Source of the DNA: an uncultured Acidobacteriota bacterium
Lineage (GTDB): Bacteria > Acidobacteriota > Polarisedimenticolia > Polarisedimenticolales > Polarisedimenticolaceae
Assembly: GCA_945787955.1 (NCBI GenBank)
Contig: CALZKF010000007.1
Coordinates: forward strand, 12,057 to 47,080
Direction: 5' to 3'
Length of the DNA: 35,024 nucleotides
Below, one piece after another: positions 25,540-33,678 of the stretch. A program made the translations under genes and the position numbers. Position 1 is the first letter of the stretch; each line of letters begins with the position of its first letter. The notes beneath the pieces were generated by a model, which worked only from the letters and a program-made list of their open reading frames with translations, did not search any database and was not told where the DNA came from.

Positions 25540-25586
25540 CGGAAACCTCCCGAAGATTGAACAGCCATTGTACCCCGACCGGGGAC

Positions 25587-25592
25587 TATAAT
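25587..25592 (+). promoter_or_regulatory. Candidate -10 element (TATAAT) for the mega-protein operon
   Basis: TATAAT 27 bp upstream of the preferred ATG at 25619. A well-spaced -35 was not obvious. Confidence 0.4.
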
Positions 25593-25618
25593 TGTTTGAT
25601 CCAACCAGCGGGGAGATC

Positions 25619-28600
25619 ATGGACGGCGCCAACACTGAACTGACCACCGCCCTCGAAATCGTGCTGGACCGCTCGCCGCAGGATGCGGCGGAGATTCTGG
25701 GCCAAGCCCTCAGGCAGGCCGCCGCCGACCCGGTAGCGGCCTCCGGTCTGGACCCGGCGATCATCACAGGCCTCGTGAACCATCGCAAGGTTGACGATGT
25801 ATTGGCGCTACTGGATCTAAAGCACCTGGCGCCCTTGGTCAAACGCTGCTGCACCCGCCTCGAGTCGGCCGGCAAGGCGCCGGCACTGCATCTGCGGGAG
25901 CAGGGCTGGGCCCTGCTGGACATCCTGCGCAGGTCCAGCCTGCTCCGCCGTCGCCCACGTGAAAAAACCGGTTGTTGGGCCGACAACATACTCGCCCTGG
26001 TGGAGCAATCCGACTTCCCCGTCGGTCCCCTGTTCCGCCTGCGGGTGGCGGCCTACGGGTCCAAGGTCCTGTTCCGAATCCACGAGCAAGGCGAAGTCCG
26101 CGCCCTGCACTGGCGGCAGGTCGCCCTGCGGGTCGAGGCGATCGCCCGAGGCCTGGTTGAACTGCACCCGGATCACGATCCGGGGCCGGTGGCGATCCTC
26201 TCGGAAAACCGATTGGAAATGGCCCTGGTAGACCTGGCCTGCCTGACCTCGGGCATCTATAACGTCATGATCCCGGCCAACTCCACCCCGGAGGATGTCG
26301 GCTTCATCCTGGACCATTCCGGGGTCGAAACGGTGGTGGTCTCCGGCACCCGGCAGTTGGCCAAGCTGGCCGGCGCCCGGGAGGCCCATGCAACGTTGAA
26401 ACATGTAGTGCTCATGGATTCGACGGCGGATCAGGCCCGGGACCTTCTGACCCTGGACATGTTGTCGGCACGAGGCAACCGGGTGCCTGCGGCGGAAATT
26501 CGGGAGCGTTCCCTGGCGGTGTCCATCGACGATCTGGCCACTACCATGTACACCTCGGGAACTACCGGAAAACCGAAAGGTATCCAGTTCACCCAGCGCA
26601 ATATCGTTTTCAAGCGCTTCGCACGGGCCCTGGCCCTTCCGGAGATTGGTGACGAAGACGTCTTCGTCTGTTACCTGCCGCTGTTCCACACTTTTGGACG
26701 ATTTCTGGAAATGCTCGGGGCCGTATTCTGGGGTGCGACTTACAACTTCGTCTTGAACCCGTCCGTTGAGACGCTGATGCGTGTCATGCAGAGCACTCTC
26801 CCCACCGTCTTCATCAGCGTGCCGAAAAAATGGATACAGCTCCACGATGCCATCATGCAGCAGGTCGACCCGATCACTGCCGGCGACGATGAGCTCAAGG
26901 CGGCGATCCGGGCGGTCACAGGCGGCCGGCTGCGCTGGGGTCTTTCCGCCGCCGGACACCTGAATTCGGAAATTTTCCGGTTTTTCCAGAGCCAGGGAGT
27001 GGAGCTGATGAGCGGTTTCGGCATGACCGAGGCCACCGGCGGCATCACCATGACCGCACCAAAAGAATACAAGGACGACTCCCTGGGGACGCCGCTTCCC
27101 GGGATTGAAATACGATTGGCCGCCGACGGCGAACTCCTGATTCGGGGCCCGTACGTCATGGCCGGATACCTCAACCCCCCTGAAGGTGAAGCTGAAATCG
27201 ATTCCGAAGGATGGTTCCCCAGCGGTGATCTGATGGAGATGGACCGGGACGGCTACATCAGGCTGGTGGACCGCAAAAAGGAAATCTACAAGAACATCAA
27301 GGGGGAAACGATCGCTCCCCAGAGAGTCGAGAACCCTTTCAGGGATTTCGAGTCCGTGGGCCGCGTGTTTCTGGTAGGTGACCACCGGGAATACAACACA
27401 GCCTTGATTTGGCCGAATCCGGAATACGCCGCCAAGGAGCTGGCCGGCCTGGATATCGGCGAAGTCAAGGCTCACTTCCGCTCGGTTGTGATCTCCGTCA
27501 ACAAGTTCCTGGCGCCGTTCGAGCGGATCGTTGATTTCGCCATCATCGATCGGGACCTGGACCCTGAAAAGGGCGAACTGACCCCTAAGGGCACACCCCG
27601 GCGGCGGACGGTAGAGGCCAATTTCGCCGAGGTCATAAAACGACTCTATCGCCGGACCATCCTCCACGTCGGCGGTCAGGACATAATCGTACCGAACTGG
27701 CTGTTCCAGGCTCTCGGTCTTGTGGCCCAGGACCTGGTGATCCGGGACAACCGCATCAGCCTCCCGTCCTCCGACCGCATGCTCACGGTGGAACGGATCG
27801 AAGACGGCCTGACCCGGGTCGGATCGTGCATTTACCGCCACCGCCCCGGCCCGCTGGAGATCGGTTCCCTGCTGACCGTGACGGCACTGTGGCTGGGCAA
27901 CGGGGAGATGGTCGATTTCATAGGGCTGGATCTGGCCCCCTTCGAGCGGCCGGGCCGGATCCGGGAGGGATTGTCCTGGCAGGGGTACTCCGACGATCTG
28001 GACGCCCCGCCGCAGATCGGCGAACGGCTCAGTGAACTCATCAATCTGGACAGCCCGGACATGGCGGACCTGCATATCGCCGCCATCGCCATATCCGCCG
28101 GGAGCAGCCATGACGGCCTGACCGCCATCGACTTCCTGAACAAGACGGTGACCGGCCAGGACGGCATCCTGGCCGACCCGGCTCGCCTGTTGCTGGCTCG
28201 AGCGGCCTATTCCGGCCACGAGGCGGTTCGTAAACGAAGTTTCCAGGTCCTGGCGCCGGTAGAGAAGGACGCCGCATTCCCGGAAACCCTGGGGATCTAC
28301 TTGACCCACGCCGGTGATGTGTTGGACGCCGAGACCCGGGAGAGTGTCTGCGAGGGAACGCTTTCTTCCGCAAAGCTGAGGGCGTTCTTCGCAGCAGCCA
28401 CCGAACTGTGTGAGGCCGATTCGATCGCCCCCGGCAACCAGGACCTGACCCGCCGGATCCTGCGGTTGCTGAGCGATTACGGTACGTTCCATCCCACCAG
28501 TTACTCAGAGGTCCGTGCGTTCCTGGCAAGGGAGATGATGTTCGCCGTCAGCGAGGATGTGAGGAACTATGCCGGTGATGCCTTCCAGCACCTGGTGGAC

Positions 28601-30379
28601 GGGTTCCGCCAGTGGCTGGGGCCACCCTCCCGCATCGCCGTCGACCCGGAGACCGGCCAGGAGTATCGCTGGGCCGATGTAGTGGTATTCGATGACATGG
28701 TCCCGGAAAACGACCGACTGAGAATGCTCAGCGCCCTGCAGAAAACCCCGTTCCTACGCGAGGCGGTATTTTTGTTCTCGAAAGGCGTTACCATCCGTCT
28801 CAACGACATTCCCCCCGGAGGAGTATTCATCCGCCTTCTGGGAAGCAATCACGGTAAGTCGGTATATCGCGCCACGGTCCAAACCCGCTTCAAAGGCTCC
28901 TTCGACCTCGCCGTGAATATCAACCACGACCTGACCCAGGAAGAGGTCCGGGAAGAGATATTCTGGCTGATCCTGTGCGGCGAGTCGCCTCAATTGCCGG
29001 CCCTGGCCGAGGAATTCGGCGGCTACTGGCAGGCCCAGGATCTCTGGAGCGAGGAGTTCATCGCCGGCGAAACCCTGGACCGGGCGATGCGGCGGCTGTC
29101 CCGCCGAGGCGCCGGCGGCGAACGGCTGGAAAACATCTGGCCGTTCCTGGCCTGGACCACCTTGAACGCCTATGTGGACTTCTGGCACCGTACCGGAACC
29201 CGCTGGGAAATCAGTGATCCGGAGATGCCCAACGTGGTCGCGTCGACACACGATTACCAGACCAGTGCCAGGCTGGTATCGGTCACCCGCCGGCAGAGGC
29301 ACCGGGGACTCGGCCCGATGCTGATCCGACTCATGGACCGCCTGCTGCTGGGGGTCGAGGACACCTACCCCCGCCTCAAGGGTCTGGTCGGGTGGCACAC
29401 AGTCCTGTCCTCGGTGCTGGAAGTGCTCGGGGAGGCTGAAGGTCTCACCGCTCTGAAGGAATTGGCGGGCAACCCGATCCGGGAAGACCTGGACGAGGCT
29501 TTGCCCCGGTTCCTTGAAGAGGTGGAACAGGACGGTTTCACGCCCCTGAAGGTTTTCTTCGCCATAGAACGGTACCGCCGGTGGGCCGAGCTGAGCTCGG
29601 ATCCGACGCCTGAGGCACGGGCCCGGACACTCCGGGAACTGTTCGAGACCTACGGTCTGGCCGCAGTCGTCGGAAACCAGCCGGAGACCCGGGTGCGGTT
29701 CTTCCGCAAAACGGTGTTCCAGAGTGGCGGGCAGTTGGAGACCGGCCTCAGGGAGATTGAAGCACGCCTTCGCAACCGGGCCATCCCACCTGACGATGTC
29801 GCCGACAGCATCGCCGACCTCAGGGGCAACAAGGAGTTGAGCGACGACGAGGACTACTTCCTGGCGCGTCTTTCATTCCCCCACCTCCGACCGGAAGACG
29901 CCGCCACCTTCGTGGAAGCCGATTTCGGTGGCCGCCAAACGAGCGAAGTGGTGGTCAAACAGGAGGACCGGGAAGGGAACCCGTTCCGGATTCGACATGC
30001 TCTGAATCCAAGGGAAGTCGGCCGGCTGCACCGCCTGTTCCTGGCGGCCAAACTGGACGTTCGATTCCGAATGGAGCACCAGTACCTGGTCGCCCTCAAT
30101 CAACGCACCCAGGTCATCGGCGGCATCTTCTACGAGGTCGGCGAGGGGGAGGATACCGCCCATCTCGAGAAGATCGTCGTAGCTGAGGCGTACCGCCGCG
30201 CCGGCGTGGCCGACGCCCTGATGCACGAGTTGTTCAACCGGTTGCAGGCCGCCGGATATCAGACCGTCACCACCGGCTTCTTCCGGCCGGAGTATTTTTA
30301 CGCCTACGGCTTCACCATCGAGAAGCGGTATGCCGGGTTGGTCAAAACGCTGCATTCGGCGGAAGAAGAGAAAGGCTGA
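25619..30379 (+). CDS. Multidomain protein: AMP-dependent acyl-CoA synthetase domain, ~600-aa uncharacterised region, C-terminal GNAT acetyltransferase
   Basis: TTMYTSGTTGKPKGIQFTQRN, SGFGMTEATGGIT, SEGWFPSGDLMEMDRDGYIRLVDRKKEIYKNIKGE (ANL family). C-terminal EKIVVAEAYRRAGVADALMHELFNRL...FYAYGF (GNAT). Start at MDGANTEL with GGGGAG upstream. Confidence 0.88.
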   Translation: MDGANTELTTALEIVLDRSPQDAAEILGQALRQAAADPVAASGLDPAIITGLVNHRKVDDVLALLDLKHLAPLVKRCCTRLESAGKAPALHLREQGWALLDILRRSSLLRRRPREKTGCWADNILALVEQSDFPVGPLFRLRVAAYGSKVLFRIHEQGEVRALHWRQVALRVEAIARGLVELHPDHDPGPVAILSENRLEMALVDLACLTSGIYNVMIPANSTPEDVGFILDHSGVETVVVSGTRQLAKLAGAREAHATLKHVVLMDSTADQARDLLTLDMLSARGNRVPAAEIRERSLAVSIDDLATTMYTSGTTGKPKGIQFTQRNIVFKRFARALALPEIGDEDVFVCYLPLFHTFGRFLEMLGAVFWGATYNFVLNPSVETLMRVMQSTLPTVFISVPKKWIQLHDAIMQQVDPITAGDDELKAAIRAVTGGRLRWGLSAAGHLNSEIFRFFQSQGVELMSGFGMTEATGGITMTAPKEYKDDSLGTPLPGIEIRLAADGELLIRGPYVMAGYLNPPEGEAEIDSEGWFPSGDLMEMDRDGYIRLVDRKKEIYKNIKGETIAPQRVENPFRDFESVGRVFLVGDHREYNTALIWPNPEYAAKELAGLDIGEVKAHFRSVVISVNKFLAPFERIVDFAIIDRDLDPEKGELTPKGTPRRRTVEANFAEVIKRLYRRTILHVGGQDIIVPNWLFQALGLVAQDLVIRDNRISLPSSDRMLTVERIEDGLTRVGSCIYRHRPGPLEIGSLLTVTALWLGNGEMVDFIGLDLAPFERPGRIREGLSWQGYSDDLDAPPQIGERLSELINLDSPDMADLHIAAIAISAGSSHDGLTAIDFLNKTVTGQDGILADPARLLLARAAYSGHEAVRKRSFQVLAPVEKDAAFPETLGIYLTHAGDVLDAETRESVCEGTLSSAKLRAFFAAATELCEADSIAPGNQDLTRRILRLLSDYGTFHPTSYSEVRAFLAREMMFAVSEDVRNYAGDAFQHLVDGFRQWLGPPSRIAVDPETGQEYRWADVVVFDDMVPENDRLRMLSALQKTPFLREAVFLFSKGVTIRLNDIPPGGVFIRLLGSNHGKSVYRATVQTRFKGSFDLAVNINHDLTQEEVREEIFWLILCGESPQLPALAEEFGGYWQAQDLWSEEFIAGETLDRAMRRLSRRGAGGERLENIWPFLAWTTLNAYVDFWHRTGTRWEISDPEMPNVVASTHDYQTSARLVSVTRRQRHRGLGPMLIRLMDRLLLGVEDTYPRLKGLVGWHTVLSSVLEVLGEAEGLTALKELAGNPIREDLDEALPRFLEEVEQDGFTPLKVFFAIERYRRWAELSSDPTPEARARTLRELFETYGLAAVVGNQPETRVRFFRKTVFQSGGQLETGLREIEARLRNRAIPPDDVADSIADLRGNKELSDDEDYFLARLSFPHLRPEDAATFVEADFGGRQTSEVVVKQEDREGNPFRIRHALNPREVGRLHRLFLAAKLDVRFRMEHQYLVALNQRTQVIGGIFYEVGEGEDTAHLEKIVVAEAYRRAGVADALMHELFNRLQAAGYQTVTTGFFRPEYFYAYGFTIEKRYAGLVKTLHSAEEEKG

Positions 30380-30380
30380 C

Positions 30381-30956
30381 GTGGCCGATCACGAAGCAAC
30401 CGCCCTGCTCTCGCAATGGAGAAAAGGAGACGACAAGGCGCTGGACGAGCTCATGCCGCTGGTTCACGCCGAATTGCACCGGCTCGCATCCGGCTACATG
30501 AGGCACGAGAACAAGAACCATACCTTGCAGGCGACCGCCCTTATCCACGAGGCTTACATCCGGCTGATCGATCAACGCAACGTGGAATGGAAAAACTCGG
30601 TGCACTTCATCGCCCTGGCAGCCAATACCATGCGCAGGATCCTCGTGGACCATGCCCGTGGCCGGGGCAGCGCCAAACGGGGCGGCGGAATACGCGACAT
30701 ACCTCTTGAAAACGTTCACGAGGTCGCGACGGAACACAATCCGGATCTGGTTGCCCTGGACGATGCGCTCCAGGAACTCACCGGGTTGGATCCGGATCTT
30801 GCCAGGATCGTGGAACTTCGTTATTTCGGCGGATTGAACAGTGATGAAATAGCGGAGGCGATGGAGATATCCTCGCCGACCGTTACCCGTCGCATGAAAA
30901 TGGCCAGGGCCTGGTTGCACCGGTACCTGAAGGGAGATCCGGGCGATGGACGCTGA
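30381..30956 (+). CDS. ECF-family RNA polymerase sigma factor
   Basis: ALDELMPLVHAELHRLASGYMRHENKNHTLQATALIHEAYIRLIDQ... and sigma4-like LNSDEIAEAMEISSPTVTRRMKMARAWLHRYL. GTG at 30381 preferred over ATG 30330, which lies inside the upstream gene. Confidence 0.9.
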   Translation: MADHEATALLSQWRKGDDKALDELMPLVHAELHRLASGYMRHENKNHTLQATALIHEAYIRLIDQRNVEWKNSVHFIALAANTMRRILVDHARGRGSAKRGGGIRDIPLENVHEVATEHNPDLVALDDALQELTGLDPDLARIVELRYFGGLNSDEIAEAMEISSPTVTRRMKMARAWLHRYLKGDPGDGR

Positions 30957-33543
30957 AAGGTTCGCACGGGTTGAGGCGATTTTCCAGGAGGCGCTCCCCC
31001 TTTCGGGACTGGAGCGGGATGACTGTCTGGCCCGCAGGTGCGGGGACGATTCGGACCTGAAACAGCAGGTCCTGTCCCTTCTGGCCGCTCACGACCAGGC
31101 GGGCGACCTGCTGGACCGGCCGGTAGTACCCCGCAGGCCCGACCAGGGACGGCTGGCGGAAACCAGGATCGGTCCTTACAAGCTTCTGAGAAAAATCGGC
31201 GAGGGCGGTATGAGCGAGGTCTACCTCGCGGTGCGCGCCGATGACGAATACCAGAAGCGGGTCGCACTGAAGATCATCCGCCAGGACCTGGACCGTGATG
31301 AGATGCTGCGGCGGTTCCGGATCGAACGACAGATCCTGGCCGGCCTGAATCATCCCAACATCGCCACCCTGTTCGACGGCGGCACCACCGAAGACGGGCT
31401 ACCGTTTTTCGTCATGGAGTACATCGACGGCACGCCGATCGACCTGTACTGCGACGAAAACGGCCTGACCCTTCCCCGGCGCGTGGAGCTGTTCCGGTCG
31501 GTCTGTTCGGCGGTGCAGTTCGCCCATCAGAACCTGGTCATCCACCGGGACATCAAGGCGTCCAATATCCTGGTCACCGCCGACGGTACGCCCAAACTGC
31601 TGGACTTCGGGATCGCCAAGCTGATCAACCCGGACCATCTGGCCGGCGACATGGAATTCACCATCACCGGAGTCCGGCCGATGACCCCCCGTTACGCCAG
31701 CCCGGAACAGATCGAGGGACGCCAGGTTGGAACGCCCAGCGACATCTATTCCCTGGGAGTCCTGCTGTACATCCTGCTGACCGGAGTACGCCCCCACCGG
31801 CTCAAGGGCCGCCCCGCCACCGAGCTGAGCAGGATCATCCTGGAGGAAGACGCCGAACGACCAAGCACCGCCGTGGCCCGCGCCGGCAGCTCCGTGCCCA
31901 ACATCGAACCGGGGCAATTGCAGCGGCAACTGACCGGGGATCTGGACAACATCATCCTGAAGGCGCTGCGTAAACAGCCTCAGAGGCGCTACCCGTCGGT
32001 GGAACATTTCGCCGAGGATCTCCGCAGGCACCAGGCCGGGTTGCCGGTGATGGCCCGCAAAGACACCTTCGGCTACCGGGCACACAAGTTCATCCGCCGC
32101 AACCTCCTGGGCGTCAGCGCCGCGGCGGTCATCATGGCGCTGGTTGTGGCGTTCGGCGTGGTCATGGCGATCCAGGCCAACCGCATCCGCCATGAGCGGG
32201 ACCAGGCCCAGCTGGAGCGTGACCGGGCGGAGCAGGTGGTCGGCTTCATGGAAGAGATTTTCGGCGTCACCGATCCGTACGAGGCGGACGGAGAAGAATT
32301 GACGGCGTCGGAAATCCTGGAGCGCGGGGCGGCCCGTGTCACCGGCGAACTGAACGATCAGCCGATCGTTCAGGCCACTCTGTTGCAGAAGATCGGCAAC
32401 GTGTACCTCCACCTGGGGCGGTACGACCAGGCGGAACCGGCCATGAAGCAGGCCCTTGAGATCCGGCGGCGGGAACTGTCCCCCGGGCACCACGATATCG
32501 GCAGATCCCTTCAGAGCCTCGGCCTCCTCCACGCCCAGAAGGGCGATCTCGAGAAAGGCGAGCAACTGATCCGGGAGGCGGTCCGGATCCTGGTGGCCGC
32601 CGAGACGACTCCCGGTGAGTACTCGGTCAAGCCCCGGCTGGAACTGGGGGTAGTTCTACGGAAAAGCGGCCAGTACGAGGAAGCCGAACAGGTGTATACC
32701 GCCGTTCTGGAGCTGCAGCACAACTTCAAAGACGACGACGTCCTGGCGTCGGCAAAGAACAACATGGCTGCGCTTCTGGCAAGCACCGGCCGGCTGGAGG
32801 AGGCCGAGCTGATGCTCCAGGAAACCCTGGCCCTTCGCAGGAAGGTCCATAGTGACCTCCATCCCCAGACCGCCCAGGCTCTCAGCAACCTGGGCGCGGT
32901 GCTGGGCATGCAGGGAAAATACGACGAGGCGGAGCCGCACCTGCGGGAATCGCTGGCATCGTTCAGGGAAGTGCTGCCTGCCGGACATCCGTCCCTGGTG
33001 GAAGCGCTCAACAACCTGGGGAAGCTGCTGCGCAGGATGGGTAAAACGGTCGAGGCTGAACCGCTGGTGCGGGAGGCGCTGGAGATCCAGCAGTCCACAG
33101 CCGGACCGGGACATCCCCAGGTGGGGATCCTGTACGCCACACTGGCCGAACTGCTACAGGCCCAGAAGCGCTATGACGAGGCGGAAGACAGTATCCGCAA
33201 GGCGGTCGCCATCTCCAAAGCGGCCTATTCCGGGCCCCACGTCAGCACGGGCAACGCCCTCATCCGCCAGGGCATGCTCACCATGGACCAGGGGATGCCG
33301 GAAGATGCCGAGCCGCTTTACCGGGAGGCACGGGAGATTTACCAGGCGACCCTGGCGGAAGGCCACTGGAAGCATGGCGGCGCTGAGAGCCGGCTGGGCG
33401 AAAGCCTGGCCGCCCAGGGCAAGCTGGAAGAAGGACTGGCCCTCATGCGGTCCGGACTGGCCACCCTGGAGGCCGGACTGGGCCCGGATCACCCCGGCAC
33501 CCGGGAGGCCAGGGAGCGGTTGGATCGGATCCGCCACCCATAA
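30946..33543 (+). CDS. Serine/threonine protein kinase with TM segment and C-terminal TPR repeats
   Basis: KIGEGGMSEVYLAVRADDEYQKRVALKII, VIHRDIKASNILVTADGTPKLLDFGIAKL; TM (LLGVSAAAVIMALVVAFGVVMAI); many TPR units of the type GRYDQAEPAMKQALEIRRR. Confidence 0.95.
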   Translation: MDAERFARVEAIFQEALPLSGLERDDCLARRCGDDSDLKQQVLSLLAAHDQAGDLLDRPVVPRRPDQGRLAETRIGPYKLLRKIGEGGMSEVYLAVRADDEYQKRVALKIIRQDLDRDEMLRRFRIERQILAGLNHPNIATLFDGGTTEDGLPFFVMEYIDGTPIDLYCDENGLTLPRRVELFRSVCSAVQFAHQNLVIHRDIKASNILVTADGTPKLLDFGIAKLINPDHLAGDMEFTITGVRPMTPRYASPEQIEGRQVGTPSDIYSLGVLLYILLTGVRPHRLKGRPATELSRIILEEDAERPSTAVARAGSSVPNIEPGQLQRQLTGDLDNIILKALRKQPQRRYPSVEHFAEDLRRHQAGLPVMARKDTFGYRAHKFIRRNLLGVSAAAVIMALVVAFGVVMAIQANRIRHERDQAQLERDRAEQVVGFMEEIFGVTDPYEADGEELTASEILERGAARVTGELNDQPIVQATLLQKIGNVYLHLGRYDQAEPAMKQALEIRRRELSPGHHDIGRSLQSLGLLHAQKGDLEKGEQLIREAVRILVAAETTPGEYSVKPRLELGVVLRKSGQYEEAEQVYTAVLELQHNFKDDDVLASAKNNMAALLASTGRLEEAELMLQETLALRRKVHSDLHPQTAQALSNLGAVLGMQGKYDEAEPHLRESLASFREVLPAGHPSLVEALNNLGKLLRRMGKTVEAEPLVREALEIQQSTAGPGHPQVGILYATLAELLQAQKRYDEAEDSIRKAVAISKAAYSGPHVSTGNALIRQGMLTMDQGMPEDAEPLYREAREIYQATLAEGHWKHGGAESRLGESLAAQGKLEEGLALMRSGLATLEAGLGPDHPGTREARERLDRIRHP

Positions 33544-33678
33544 CTCCCCAAAAAAGCCTTCAATAAAAATGTTTTTAGTTTAAATTACATTTTTGCGTTC
33601 CGGCTGATCAGTTTCGGTCCGGGTTTTCGCCTTACCAGGTGAACTCGGGAATACGAAACTGTAATGGAGGGACTCAAA

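Noticed and set aside
25817-28492. 891-aa minus-strand ORF inside the mega-protein gene
   Set aside because: Fully antisense to recognisable ANL motifs; its translation has no domain-like segments. Long antisense ORFs are expected in high-GC DNA.
31399-32565. 388-aa minus-strand ORF antisense to the kinase gene
   Set aside because: Opposite strand carries intact kinase motifs and TPRs; this frame has none.
33544-33678. AT-rich gap before the subtilisin gene as a possible small RNA or mobile element scar
   Set aside because: No inverted repeats or target duplications found by eye; simplest reading is a 3' UTR plus promoter region.
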